A stretch of 64,000 nucleotides of DNA from VRUE01 sp035605695. Its GTDB lineage: Bacteria; Actinomycetota; Thermoleophilia; Solirubrobacterales; 70-9. A program made the position numbers and the translations under genes. The stretch covers positions 26,907 to 90,906 of the forward strand of contig DATNGZ010000064.1 of NCBI GenBank assembly GCA_035605695.1, given 5' to 3'. Of this stretch, positions 7,578-16,235 are shown piece after piece; position 1 is the first letter of the stretch; each line of letters begins with the position of its first letter. Below the pieces are notes generated by a model. The model searched no databases and was not told the origin of the DNA. It worked only from the letters and a program-made list of their open reading frames with translations.

Positions 7578-8281
7578 GTCGATTCCTCCTCTTGGGTTTG
7601 CTTGCGCAGGGCTGTGTCGCCGGCGCCAATCGGCGCGACGAAGGTTCGATCGCCGGCATGGACGACGAGGGCTTTGGCGCGGGAGAGGTCGAGCGCGGCG
7701 CTGAGCACGGCCGAGGCGTCGCCTCCCCAGCGGTAGCGGAAGGTGCCGGCGGAGACGTCGCGGCCACCCGGCCCGCGCATGTACACCCGGCAGAGCGTGC
7801 CCGAACGGATGCCCTTCACGTACATGTGGATCTCGGTGCCGTAGGCCTGCGGTTCCAGCGCCGCGGCGATTTTCACCCCGGACGGCAGCGAGCGGAAGGA
7901 GACGTGCTGCTCGGGGCTGCTGCCGTCGCCGCTGGAGAGGATGAAGATCGCGAGGACGGCTGCGGCCGCTGCCGCAGCAGCGCCGCTGAGCCCGAAGCCG
8001 AGGCGAAGTCGCCGCTGCCGGCGCTTCGAGCGCCGCTCGGCATCAATCGTCGCCGCGATCCGCTTGCCCAGTTCCGGCGGCGGCATGGGGGCCGGGCCGA
8101 AGCGCTCGGGGTCGGCGTGGGGGAGCAGGCTGGCGACCGAGCCGAGCGCGGCGGCCTCGGCGCGGCAGGCCGGGCAGCCCTCGAGGTGGCCCTCCAGGCT
8201 CACCCGCTCCTCGTCGGTAAGGTGCCCGAGCGCGTAGGCGCCCAGGGCCTCACGCCATTCGCGGCAACGCTCAGTCTTCAT
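7574..8281 (-). CDS. Membrane anti-sigma factor with zinc-binding anti-sigma domain
   Basis: The 235-residue protein has an N-terminal anti-sigma domain with the H-x3-C-x2-C motif HLEGCPAC near residue 32. A transmembrane helix (AAAAAAAAVLAIFILSS, about residues 100-116) is followed by an extracytoplasmic RskA-like domain. It should hold the adjacent ECF sigma factor inactive at the membrane until a signal triggers release. Its start overlaps the sigma gene stop by 11 bases, and its stop overlaps the lipoprotein start. Confidence 0.88.
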   Translation of the reverse strand: MKTERCREWREALGAYALGHLTDEERVSLEGHLEGCPACRAEAAALGSVASLLPHADPERFGPAPMPPPELGKRIAATIDAERRSKRRQRRLRLGFGLSGAAAAAAAAVLAIFILSSGDGSSPEQHVSFRSLPSGVKIAAALEPQAYGTEIHMYVKGIRSGTLCRVYMRGPGGRDVSAGTFRYRWGGDASAVLSAALDLSRAKALVVHAGDRTFVAPIGAGDTALRKQTQEEEST

Positions 8282-8780
8282 AGCCCATCTCCTCGAGCAC
8301 TACCCGCAGCGCGCGCAGGCCGTAGTAGACGCGGCTCTTCACCGTTCCCTCGGGGACGCCGAGCTCCGCGGCGACCTCGGCGTAGGGGCGGCCGCGGTAG
8401 TAGGTCTCGACCAGCACGCGGCGATGATCCTCGCCGATCCTGCGCATCGCCTCCTCGATCTGCCAGGAGAGCAGCGCCTCGTCGAAAGGCTCGACCGAGG
8501 GCTCGATGCCGCCCTCGGCGACGGATGGCCGGGAGCTGCGAGCGCGGCCGAGGTCGATGACGACGTTGCGCAGGATCGCGAACAGCCAGGTGCGCAGCGA
8601 ACCGATCTGTGGATCGAAGCGCTCGCCGGCCCGCCAGGCCCGCAGGAAGGTCTCCTGCACGGCCTCTTCGGCGAGGCCGGGGTCGGCCAGGGATCGCACG
8701 GCAAATCCGTAGAGCTCGGCAGCGTGGGCCGAGTAGGCCTCGCGCACATCCCGCTCGTGGGTCAAAGCTCCAGAGGACAT
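8271..8780 (-). CDS. ECF-family RNA polymerase sigma factor
   Basis: The 169-residue protein has only regions 2 and 4. Region 2 contains LAEEAVQETFLRAWR and GSLRTWLFAILRNVVID. Region 4 contains RRVLVETYYRGRPYAEVA and the helix-turn-helix GVPEGTVKSRVYYGLR. It is the first gene of a three-gene operon with its membrane anti-sigma factor and a lipoprotein. A GAACC-N16-CGTAT pair just upstream resembles ECF autoregulatory promoters, suggesting positive feedback after release from the anti-sigma factor. Confidence 0.9.
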   Translation of the reverse strand: MSSGALTHERDVREAYSAHAAELYGFAVRSLADPGLAEEAVQETFLRAWRAGERFDPQIGSLRTWLFAILRNVVIDLGRARSSRPSVAEGGIEPSVEPFDEALLSWQIEEAMRRIGEDHRRVLVETYYRGRPYAEVAAELGVPEGTVKSRVYYGLRALRVVLEEMGYED

Positions 8781-8789
8781 TCAGTCCGG

Positions 8790-8817
8790 GATACGCGTGA
8801 TAGCTGGTCCTGGTTCA
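8790..8817 (-). promoter_or_regulatory. Candidate autoregulatory ECF promoter
   Basis: On the reverse strand TGAACC (8817-8812) and CGTATC (8795-8790) are 16 bases apart and 10 bases upstream of the sigma start codon. GAAC/CGT pairs with this spacing are the usual signature of ECF-dependent promoters. The implied leader is very short. Confidence 0.45.
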
Positions 8818-8854
8818 GAAAACGAGCCCCGCGTAGCAGCGCTACGTGGGGCTC
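8818..8854 (-). terminator. Intrinsic terminator after the DUF5679 gene
   Basis: Arms GAGCCCCGCGTAGC and GCTACGTGGGGCTC pair with one wobble around a 3-base loop. On the reverse strand a GTTTTC tract follows, as expected for a rho-independent terminator insulating the ECF operon from the small gene upstream. Confidence 0.7.
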
Positions 8855-8920
8855 GGAGAGGGGCCGTATCCGCGCAGCGCCAGCGGCCTCAGCCAGGCCG
8901 CGATCATTTCCGTTTCGTCG

Positions 8921-9067
8921 CTACTCCATTTTTCCGATCTTGAAGATTTTCGTGCCGCAGTCGGGGCACGTACCTTGGATCGCCGGGCGACCGTTCTTCA
9001 TCGTCACCTGTTTGGCGTCTTTGATCTCGACCTTCTTTCGCTCCTTGACGCAGTAACCCTCGGGCAT
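8921..9067 (-). CDS. DUF5679-type small zinc-ribbon protein
   Basis: This 48-residue protein begins MPEGYCVKERKKVEI and ends with CPDCGTKIFKIGK. It matches the actinobacterial DUF5679 family as I know it; the C-terminal CPDC pair suggests a rubredoxin-like zinc knuckle. The N-terminal ribbon half has YCVKE in place of a CxxC, so one ligand is replaced. A clear ribosome-binding site (AAAGGACGG) precedes the ATG, and an intrinsic terminator follows. Function is unknown. Confidence 0.8.
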   Translation of the reverse strand: MPEGYCVKERKKVEIKDAKQVTMKNGRPAIQGTCPDCGTKIFKIGKME

Positions 9068-9169
9068 CGCTAGCCGTCCTTTCACTGCCTTGGCGGCAGA
9101 GCTCGCGGTCGTCGCGAGATCGAATTGCGGCGAATGTAACGCAGTCAGGGGACGATGAGGAGAAAGATT

Positions 9170-9183
9170 GTGCCTTTCGGCAC
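9170..9183 (-). terminator. Small hairpin after the membrane/coiled-coil gene
   Basis: GTGCC-GAAA-GGCAC on the reverse strand is a 5-bp stem with a GNRA-type loop followed by AATCTTTC. It lies directly downstream of the gene ending at 9190. It is short, so termination is only a suggestion. Confidence 0.35.
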
Positions 9184-9189
9184 GAGTAG

Positions 9190-9441
9190 CTACCTGGCCT
9201 GGAGTTCGCCTTCGAGGCTCCCGACCTTCGTTTCGAGCGCTTCGATCCTGGTCGTCAGTTCGCTTTGCAGGGCCTGCGCATCGGCTTCGCTGATCTGGTT
9301 GTTCTGGGCATCGACGCCGAGGTAGATGCCGGCCGCCGCGCCGCCGACCGCGATCGCGACCAGGACGAGAAAGACACGCGTGCGCATCGCGAGCTTGCGC
9401 TCAACCTCCCCGATCCACGCCCGCAGCCCGTCCAGCGACAT
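9190..9441 (-). CDS. Small membrane protein with C-terminal coiled coil
   Basis: The 83-residue protein has one transmembrane helix (VFLVLVAIAVGGAAAGIYLGV, split across residues 23-43). A heptad-like helix follows, containing SEADAQALQSEL and RIEALETKVGSLEGEL. I do not recognise a family. The layout fits a membrane-anchored oligomerising scaffold. It is transcribed alone and ends at a small hairpin. Confidence 0.6.
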   Translation of the reverse strand: MSLDGLRAWIGEVERKLAMRTRVFLVLVAIAVGGAAAGIYLGVDAQNNQISEADAQALQSELTTRIEALETKVGSLEGELQAR

Positions 9442-9521
9442 GCCCCTAACTTAGAGCCTGTGTCCGATCCACTACCCTGCGGCCCGCACTTCCCGACCCC
9501 CCGCCTTCAAGGAGACCCCGC

Positions 9522-10682
9522 ATGCCCGAGGCAGTAATCGTCGACACCATCCGCACCCCGATTGGCCGCGCCTTCAAGGGCTCGCTGGCCCAGCTGCGCC
9601 CCGAGGAGATGGGCGCTTTCGTGGTCGACCAGCTGCTCGCGCGCAACCCGGAGGTCGATCCGGCCCTGATCGAGGACCTCTTCTGCGGCGTCGGCATGCC
9701 GCAGGGCCTCGAGGCTTTCAACATCGGGCGGATCATCTCGCTGCTCTCCGAGAAGCTGCCGCAGACCGTCAACGGCGTCACCGTCTCGCGCTACTGCTCC
9801 TCCAGCCTCGACGCGATCCGCCACGCCGGCAACGCGATCAAGGCCGGCGAGGGCGACGTCTACATCGCCGCCGGGGTGGAGTGGGTCAGCCGCTTCAACG
9901 AGCGCACCGAGCCGGCCGGCGCCGATGACCGCAACCCGAACCTGATCGGCGAGAACGGCCAGCCCAACGCCTATATCGACATGGGCCTGACCGCGGTCAA
10001 CGTCGCCAACCACTACGAGGTCAGCCGCGCCGACATGGACAAGATCGCGCAGCGCTCGCAGGAACTGGCCGTCCAGTCCCAGGAGGACGGCTTCTTCGAC
10101 CGCGAAATCGTGCCGGTGACGCTGCCCGACGGCACCGAGGTCGCCAAGGACGACGGCCCGCGCGCCTCCTCGACCCTGGAGAAGCTGAGTCAGCTGCCCG
10201 AGGCCTTCGGCGGCGGCGGCGTAACCGCCGGCAACTCCTGCCCGCTCAACGATGGCGCCGCGGCGGTGCTGCTGATGAGCGACACCAAGGCAAAGGAGCT
10301 GGGCCTGACCCCGCGCGCCCGCATTGTCACAGCGGCGACCTGGGGCAACGAGCCCGAGTACATGGGCGTGGCCCCGATCGGCGCGATCAAAAAGGTGCTC
10401 GATCGCTCCGGGATGACGATGGACGACGTCGGCACGGTCGAGCTCAACGAGGCCTTCGCCGCCCAGGTGATTCCGATCATGGATGAGTGCGACATTCCGC
10501 TCGAGAAGCTCAACACCCACGGCGGCGCGATCGCCCTCGGCCACCCCTTCGGCATGACCGGCGCCCGCATGATGGGCACCCTGCTCAACGTGATGGAGAC
10601 CGACGACCACCAGGTAGGCATCGAGACCATGTGCGTCGCCGGCGGCCAGGGTAAGGCCATGTTGGTTGAACGCGTGGGCTGA
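9522..10682 (+). CDS. Acetyl-CoA acetyltransferase / 3-ketoacyl-CoA thiolase
   Basis: The 386-residue thiolase has the nucleophilic cysteine in SRYCSSSL (Cys92), the catalytic His in GGAIALGHPFGMTG near residue 341, and the second Cys in CVAGGQG near 371. It cleaves 3-ketoacyl-CoA to acetyl-CoA or runs the reverse condensation. AAGGAG lies 8 bases before the ATG. The downstream crotonase, monooxygenase and thioesterase genes on the same strand point to acyl-CoA or terpenoid/steroid-like catabolism. Confidence 0.93.
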   Translation: MPEAVIVDTIRTPIGRAFKGSLAQLRPEEMGAFVVDQLLARNPEVDPALIEDLFCGVGMPQGLEAFNIGRIISLLSEKLPQTVNGVTVSRYCSSSLDAIRHAGNAIKAGEGDVYIAAGVEWVSRFNERTEPAGADDRNPNLIGENGQPNAYIDMGLTAVNVANHYEVSRADMDKIAQRSQELAVQSQEDGFFDREIVPVTLPDGTEVAKDDGPRASSTLEKLSQLPEAFGGGGVTAGNSCPLNDGAAAVLLMSDTKAKELGLTPRARIVTAATWGNEPEYMGVAPIGAIKKVLDRSGMTMDDVGTVELNEAFAAQVIPIMDECDIPLEKLNTHGGAIALGHPFGMTGARMMGTLLNVMETDDHQVGIETMCVAGGQGKAMLVERVG

Positions 10683-10692
10683 GGGCCCGCTC

Positions 10693-10836
10693 CGGAAATT
10701 TCCCGCGCGCGTCTGGCGGCGGCGGACGCTGCGCGGGGCGGCGTCCTCGGTCGGTTGAATAGCGCTGCTATTCGCCCTCCCTGCGTCCTTGCCCCGCTTG
10801 GTCCGGCGCTCGCCAGCCACGCACGTCAAATTCCCG
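10693..10836. repeat. Long palindromic repeat family B, copy 1
   Basis: A 109-base core (10710-10818) is centred on GAATAGC-GCT-GCTATTC. It aligns without gaps to 20241-20349 at 98 of 109 positions. The flanks outside the core differ from the other copy, yet are still self-complementary here: GGAAATTT on the left faces a near-match around AAATTCCC on the right. It fills the gap between the thiolase stop and the crotonase gene. It may act as a terminator or a mobile palindrome; no coding function is likely. Confidence 0.8.
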
Positions 10837-10873
10837 AATCGGTCCCTCCGCCTGGTGTTAGTAGGGTCGGAAA

Positions 10874-11785
10874 ATGGAATTCGAAACGGTCACTTACGAG
10901 GTCGAGGGCCGGATTGCTCGCATCACCCTGAACCGGCCGGAGCGTGGCAATGGAATTACGCCGCGCATGCCGGTCGAGCTGACGGCTTGCGTCGAGCGGG
11001 CCAACCTCGACCCCGAGGTGCATGTGATTGCGCTGGCGGGGAATGGCTCCGGGTTCTGCGGTGGTTACGACCTGGTCGCCTCTGCCGAGGGCGATATGAG
11101 TGAGCTGGGTGGGGTCGAGGCGCCGGCCGGATCGCCGCTTGACCCGGCGACGATCGGGGCCAATCACATGCCTGACTCGAACTGGGACCCGGTCACCGAC
11201 TTCCAGTTCATGTCGCGCAACGTGCGCGGCTTCATGAGCCTCTTTCATTCGGAGAAGCCGGTGCTCTGCAAGGTGCACGGCTATTGCGTCGCCGGCGGCA
11301 CCGACATGGCGCTCTGCTCTGACCTGCTGGTGATCGCTGCCGAGGCCAAGATCGGCTACCCGCCGGCGCGGGTCTGGGGTTCGCCGACGACGGCGATGTG
11401 GGCGGCGCGGCTTGGGCCGATGCGGGCCAAGCGGATGCTGTTGACCGGCGACTCGCTGACCGGTACCCAGGCCGAGGAGTGGGGGCTGGCGACCGAGGCG
11501 CCGCCGGCCGCCGACCTGGACGAGCGCTTCGAGCGGCTGCTGGAGCGCGTCGCGCTGATGCCGATCAACCAACTGGTGATGATGAAGATGCTGGTCAACC
11601 AGAGCCTTTACGCCCAAGGCCTGCACCAGACCCAGCTGCTGGGGACCTTCTTCGACGGCATCGCCCGCCACACCGAGGAGGGTCACGGCTTTGTCCGCCG
11701 CGCCGCCGAGTCGGGCTTCAAAGAGGCGGTACGCGAGCGCGATGAGCCCTACGGCGATTTCGGCATGGAGGGGTTTGGCCTGTGA
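10874..11785 (+). CDS. Enoyl-CoA hydratase/isomerase family protein (crotonase)
   Basis: The 303-residue protein has the crotonase fold: an N-terminal strand pair ending in ITLNRPERGNGI, oxyanion-hole segments SGFCGGYDL near residue 60 and HGYCVAGGTDMAL near 137, and a helical C-terminal part. An insertion of about 30 residues between the two oxyanion segments, rich in Gly, Pro and Asp, makes it longer than the usual 260 residues. It likely hydrates or isomerises an enoyl-CoA in the same pathway as the neighbouring thiolase. Confidence 0.85.
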   Translation: MEFETVTYEVEGRIARITLNRPERGNGITPRMPVELTACVERANLDPEVHVIALAGNGSGFCGGYDLVASAEGDMSELGGVEAPAGSPLDPATIGANHMPDSNWDPVTDFQFMSRNVRGFMSLFHSEKPVLCKVHGYCVAGGTDMALCSDLLVIAAEAKIGYPPARVWGSPTTAMWAARLGPMRAKRMLLTGDSLTGTQAEEWGLATEAPPAADLDERFERLLERVALMPINQLVMMKMLVNQSLYAQGLHQTQLLGTFFDGIARHTEEGHGFVRRAAESGFKEAVRERDEPYGDFGMEGFGL

Positions 11786-11786
11786 G

Positions 11787-11840
11787 CCCACCAATCGTCA
11801 CGGTGATCTCCGGGTGTTCGATTCCGTGGCGATTGGTGGG
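11787..11840 (+). repeat. 5'-leader long hairpin upstream of the monooxygenase gene
   Basis: Arms CCCACCAATCGTCACGG (11787-11803) and CCGTGGCGATTGGTGGG (11824-11840) pair over 17 bases with one G:T. The loop contains TCTCCGGGTGTTCG, related to the apices of the hairpins at 2341 and 61274. It fills most of the 73-base gap after the crotonase stop and ends 18 bases before the GTG at 11859. Confidence 0.8.
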
Positions 11841-11858
11841 CGAACGCGAGGTGGTTCT

Positions 11859-13346
11859 GTGAGCGCCAAGCAGCGCTCGATCGCGGTAGTCGGCGGCGGC
11901 TTCGGCGGCGTCGGCGCCGCCGTGATGCTGAAGCGCCAGGGCTATGAGGACGTGACCGTCTTCGAGAAGGGCGAGCGCGTCGGCGGCGTCTGGCAACACA
12001 ACACGTACCCGGGAGCCGCTTGCGACATCCCCTCCCATCTCTACGAGTACTCCTTTGCGCCCAATCGCTGGTCGCGCCGCTTCTCTCCTGGCCCCGAGAT
12101 CCGCGGCTACATCGAGGGCGTCGCCCACCGCTTCGGCGTCTTCGACAAGGTCCGCACCGGCACCGAGGTGAGGAGCGCCCGCTGGAACGACGAGCGTGGC
12201 AAGTGGGTGCTCGAGACCAGCGCTGGTCCGCACGAGGCCGACGTCCTTCTCACCGCTTGTGGGCAGCTCTCGGTTCCGAAGGTGCCAGCGGTGGCCGGCC
12301 TCGACAGCTTTGAAGGCCCGGCCTTCCACACAGCCCAGTGGCGCCACGATGTCGACCTCGCCGGCAAGCGAGTCGCCGTGATCGGCACCGGCTGCAGCGC
12401 GATCCAGGTCGTGCCCGCGATCCAGCCCGAAGTCGCGCAACTCGACGTCTACCAGCGCTCACCCGGTTGGACCTTCCCCAAGGGCGACTTCGAGTACTCG
12501 CCGCGAGCGCGCGCTCTGTTCAAACGCCTGCCTGCCCTGCGCCGCCTCGACCGTGCCTCGGTCCAGGCATTTCAGGAGTTCGGCGCCGCGGCGATGACCA
12601 GCAAGCCCTGGCTGCTGCCGGTCCTGCGCGCGATCAGCAAACGCCAGATCAGCTCGGCGATAAGTGATCCCGAGCTGCGCCGCAAGGTCACTCCGACCGA
12701 CGAGGTCGGCTGCAAGCGGATCATGCTGACCGACGATTGGTATCCGGCCCTGGCCCAGCCCAACGTCGAGCTGGTGACCGAGCGGGTCGGGTCGGTGACC
12801 GCGGATGGGATCCGCGATGCGACCGGATTCGAGCGCCCCGTCGACGCGATCGTCCTCGCCACCGGTTTCGCCAGTCATGATTTCGTCGCGCCGATGGAGA
12901 TCGCCGGCCGCAGTGGTCGCACCCTCGCCGCGGAGTGGAGCGAGGTGGCGCGCGCCTACCTGGGTCTGAGCGTGCCCGGCTTCCCCAACATGTTCTTGCT
13001 CTACGGCCCCAACACGAACGGCGGCACCGGCTCGGTGGTCAACACGCTCGAGTGCGGGATCGGCCACGTGATTGCCGCCTTGGGCGAGATGGAGCGCTCG
13101 CAGGCAGGGCAGATCGAGGTTAGGCCAGAGGCTGCCGAGGACTTCGACCAGGAGCTGCGCGCAGCCCTCGCCAAAACCGTCTGGCACAGCGGCTGCAGCA
13201 ACTGGTACGTCGACGAGAACGGCAACGACCCGAGCAACTGGCCATGGCTTTGGAGCACCTATCGGCGACGCACGGAGAAGCTCCAGCCCGGCGCCTATGC
13301 CTTGAGCGCAGCGTCAGCCCCGGTCGCCTCGAGCGCCCTGGGGTAG
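11859..13346 (+). CDS. Flavin-containing Baeyer-Villiger-type monooxygenase
   Basis: The 495-residue enzyme has two Rossmann motifs: GGGFGGVGA at residues 12-20 for FAD and GTGCSAIQ at 176-183 for NADPH. Between them, residues 151-161 (FEGPAFHTAQW) are an exact match to the BVMO fingerprint F-x-G-x3-H-x3-W. It should insert oxygen next to a carbonyl in a ketone, aldehyde or cyclic substrate. The GTG at 11859 is chosen because AGGTGG lies just upstream and the GxGxxG motif then sits at the normal place. Its neighbours suggest the ester product feeds acyl-CoA degradation. Confidence 0.9.
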   Translation: MSAKQRSIAVVGGGFGGVGAAVMLKRQGYEDVTVFEKGERVGGVWQHNTYPGAACDIPSHLYEYSFAPNRWSRRFSPGPEIRGYIEGVAHRFGVFDKVRTGTEVRSARWNDERGKWVLETSAGPHEADVLLTACGQLSVPKVPAVAGLDSFEGPAFHTAQWRHDVDLAGKRVAVIGTGCSAIQVVPAIQPEVAQLDVYQRSPGWTFPKGDFEYSPRARALFKRLPALRRLDRASVQAFQEFGAAAMTSKPWLLPVLRAISKRQISSAISDPELRRKVTPTDEVGCKRIMLTDDWYPALAQPNVELVTERVGSVTADGIRDATGFERPVDAIVLATGFASHDFVAPMEIAGRSGRTLAAEWSEVARAYLGLSVPGFPNMFLLYGPNTNGGTGSVVNTLECGIGHVIAALGEMERSQAGQIEVRPEAAEDFDQELRAALAKTVWHSGCSNWYVDENGNDPSNWPWLWSTYRRRTEKLQPGAYALSAASAPVASSALG

Positions 13347-13359
13347 GGTCACCGCCGCG

Positions 13360-13809
13360 ATGAGCGAGCCGCCGATCAGCGAGGTGTTTACCCCCGAGAA
13401 CGTTCGCGCCTTTATCGGCGGCAGCTTCCCCGGCGACCTCGGGATCGAACCGCTGGAGATCGAGGACTCCTTCGCCAGCGGACGGATCGTCGTCGACAAG
13501 CGCCACCTTCATCCCGGCGGTTACGTCCACGGTGGCGTCTGGACCGCGCTCGGCGACACCGTCGCCGCTTGGGCCACCTTCCGCAACATCCCGCCGAAGC
13601 ACAACTTCACCACGATCGAGCTGAAGCTCAATGTCTTCTCGGCCGGCCTCTTGGACGATGAAATCGTCGCTGTCGGCAAGCCCCTTCACGCCGGTAAGAG
13701 CACCGTTGTGATCGAGGTCAAGATCGAGCGGATCAGAGCAGGCGGAGACCCGAAGCTCGCGGCAAACCTGATCGTCACTCAGTTCGTGCTTCCGCCTCGG
13801 GGGGACTGA
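13360..13809 (+). CDS. PaaI-type hotdog thioesterase
   Basis: The 149-residue single hotdog-domain protein carries HPGGYVHGGVWTALGDTVA near residue 52, the PaaI-like active-site helix with its His-Gly-Gly. It probably hydrolyses acyl- or aryl-CoA, releasing stalled CoA intermediates. It follows the monooxygenase by 13 bases and is the last gene of this run. Its 3' end overlaps the convergent P-type ATPase gene by 35 bases. Confidence 0.87.
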   Translation: MSEPPISEVFTPENVRAFIGGSFPGDLGIEPLEIEDSFASGRIVVDKRHLHPGGYVHGGVWTALGDTVAAWATFRNIPPKHNFTTIELKLNVFSAGLLDDEIVAVGKPLHAGKSTVVIEVKIERIRAGGDPKLAANLIVTQFVLPPRGD

Positions 13810-16207
13810 CGGCGGCAGCGCCTTCGAGGTCGACCGGGGTCTCCAGCTGTTCGACAACCGGCAGGCGCCAGAGCACGCTGGCGATCGTCAGGCCGGCCGC
13901 CGCGGCGAAGAGCGCCAGGAACCACTGGGTTGCGCTGAGCAGGACCATTTCGAAGAAGTCGCGTACGGGGGCGGCGGCGAGGATCAGGGCGTAGAGGGCG
14001 CCGAGGCCGGCGACCAGAGCCAACATGTAGCTCTGGATCGCGATGTGCTCGCGGCCGGGGCCGCGCTCGAGCAACAGCACGAAGCTGAGTCCGAGCACGA
14101 TCAGGGTCGTGGTCGCCGCGGTCCGCCCAGCTTCGAGGCTGCCGCCGAAGACCGTGTCGACGAGGAAGAAGGAGAGGATCGAGCCGAGCGCCGTCGCCAG
14201 CCCGGCCGGCACCGCGAAGGCCCCCAGGGCGCGCAGCAGCCGGCCCCGGTAAAGCGGTCCATCGGAGGGGGCGAGGGCCAGTACGAAGGAGGGGATGCCG
14301 ATCGTCAGGAAGGCGGCCAGGGTGAGGTGGCGGGGCAGGAAAGGGAAGGCGAAGCCGGGGATCGCGACGAGCAAGATCAAGGCCGCGGCGTAGACCGTCT
14401 TGGTCAGGTAGAGCCGGCCGAGGCGGTGGATGTTGCGAGCGATCCGCCGCCCCTCGCCGACAGCCTGGGGCAGACGGGCGAACTCGTCCTTAAGCAGGAC
14501 GACGTCGGCGACCCCCTTGGTCACCTGCGCACCCGAGCCCATCGCCACCGCCATCCGCGCCCGCTTCAGTGCCGGCACGTCGTTGACGCCGTCGCCGATC
14601 ATCGCCGCGTAGCGTCCCGAGGCAGCCAGGGCCGAGACGAGGTCGCGCTTTTGCTCGGGCTTGATTCGGCAGAAGACGGTGTTGTCCACGGCCGCCCTGG
14701 CCAGTCCTTCGGCGTCCTCGGGTAGTTCTGAGCCCTCGATCACGCCGGCGTCCGGCGGTATCCCGACGGCGCCGGCAACCGCGGTCACCGTCGCCCGGGC
14801 GTCGCCGGAGATCAGCTTCAGGTCGACGTCTTCTTCGCGCATCAGGGCGACGGTTTCCGCCGCGTCGGGTCGCAGCGTCTCCTCCAGTACCACCAGTGCC
14901 AGCGGCTCCAGCCGCGGCGCCGGTCCCTCACCGGGATCAGCCGGCAGCGGCTGGCTGCTTTCGCCGAAGGCGACAACGCGGCGGCCCGCGGCGGTCTCCC
15001 GCTCGAGCACGCGGGCGAGGCCGGGAGGGAGCGACAGCGCCCCCGCCTCGCCGAGCACGTCCGGCGCCCCGAGCACGTAGCTGGTCGAGCCGATTCGCAG
15101 GCCGCTCCACTTCCACTCCGAGGAGAACGGCACTTCGCCCGCGACCTTCCCCGTCTCGCCCGGGAAGCGCTCGGCGATCGCTTCGAGGGTGCGGTTGCGG
15201 TCACCGGCGCTGGCCGCGAAGTTGCCCAGCGCCGTCTGCACCACCGTCGGCTCGAGCCCCTCGGCAACCTCGGCGCCAAGCAGGCGCAGCTCGCCGTCAG
15301 TCAGCGTGCCGGTCTTATCGACGCAGATCGTGTCGACCGCGGCGAGGCTCTCGGTGGCGCTCATCTGCTGCACCAGTGTGTCTTTTTTAGCCAGCCGTAC
15401 GGCGGCGACCGCGAAGGTGACACTCATCAACAGCACCAGGCCCTCGGGGATCAGCGTCACCAGCCCGGCTGTGGCCGTCTGGGCCGCCTCCTCGATTCCG
15501 GTGTTGCGCAGCTTCAGGGTGAGGATCAGCAACAGGGCCAGCGGCACCATCACGTAGACGCAGGCGACGATCACCCGGTTGACCTCCTCCTGCAGCGGTG
15601 AGGGCGGGTGGCGGAAGGTGCGCGCCTCGCCGGCCAAGCGTCCGGCGTAGCTCTCCTCGCGCACCGCGGTGACCTTGTAATAGCCGGAGCCGCTGATGCA
15701 GAAGGAGCCAGAGAGGGCCTGGTCGTCGCGGTCCTTGCGCACCCCGTCGGCCTCGCCGGTCAGCATCGACTCGTCGAGCGTCATCCCGCGCGTGCGGATC
15801 ACCTCACCGTCGGCGACGAGCTGGTCGCCCGGCCCGACCGCGATTACATCGCCGGGGACGACCTCATCGGCGAGCAGGTCGACGGTGGCGCCGTCGCGGA
15901 CAACCTTGGCCCGCGGGGCGACGAGCACCGCCAGCTCATCGAGCGTGCGCTTCGCCTTCAGCTCCTGGCGGATGCCGATGTAGGAGTTGATCACCGCGAT
16001 CAGGCCGAAGATCGAGTCGGCGTAGAGGCCCAGACCGAGGTCGAGGATGAAGAAGGCGCCGATGATCGCGTTGAAGAGCGTGAAGACGTTGCCCGCGACG
16101 ATGCTGGAGGTCGAGCGCGAGGAGGTTTCCGGTGGCGGACCCAGCTCGCGCAGCCGCTTTGCCGCCGTCGCGCTGGAGAGGCCCTGCTCGATCGCCGCGT
16201 CAGTCAT
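13775..16207 (-). CDS. Cation-translocating P-type ATPase
   Basis: The 810-residue pump has the actuator-domain motif LTGEADG near residue 149, PEGL in membrane helix 4 (254-257), the phosphorylated aspartate in DKTGT (297-301) and GDGVNDVPALKRA in the P domain. Helix pairs at about 37-80 and 212-272 and a C-terminal cluster of six segments give the P2-like layout. There are no Cys-rich metal-binding N-domains or CPC motif, so calcium or another hard cation is more likely than copper. The actinobacterial relative CtpE is the closest named family I would suggest. Confidence 0.88.
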   Translation of the reverse strand: MTDAAIEQGLSSATAAKRLRELGPPPETSSRSTSSIVAGNVFTLFNAIIGAFFILDLGLGLYADSIFGLIAVINSYIGIRQELKAKRTLDELAVLVAPRAKVVRDGATVDLLADEVVPGDVIAVGPGDQLVADGEVIRTRGMTLDESMLTGEADGVRKDRDDQALSGSFCISGSGYYKVTAVREESYAGRLAGEARTFRHPPSPLQEEVNRVIVACVYVMVPLALLLILTLKLRNTGIEEAAQTATAGLVTLIPEGLVLLMSVTFAVAAVRLAKKDTLVQQMSATESLAAVDTICVDKTGTLTDGELRLLGAEVAEGLEPTVVQTALGNFAASAGDRNRTLEAIAERFPGETGKVAGEVPFSSEWKWSGLRIGSTSYVLGAPDVLGEAGALSLPPGLARVLERETAAGRRVVAFGESSQPLPADPGEGPAPRLEPLALVVLEETLRPDAAETVALMREEDVDLKLISGDARATVTAVAGAVGIPPDAGVIEGSELPEDAEGLARAAVDNTVFCRIKPEQKRDLVSALAASGRYAAMIGDGVNDVPALKRARMAVAMGSGAQVTKGVADVVLLKDEFARLPQAVGEGRRIARNIHRLGRLYLTKTVYAAALILLVAIPGFAFPFLPRHLTLAAFLTIGIPSFVLALAPSDGPLYRGRLLRALGAFAVPAGLATALGSILSFFLVDTVFGGSLEAGRTAATTTLIVLGLSFVLLLERGPGREHIAIQSYMLALVAGLGALYALILAAAPVRDFFEMVLLSATQWFLALFAAAAGLTIASVLWRLPVVEQLETPVDLEGAAAVSPPEAEARTE

Positions 16208-16235
16208 TGGGGCTATTCAATAGGGTGCGAGCCGG

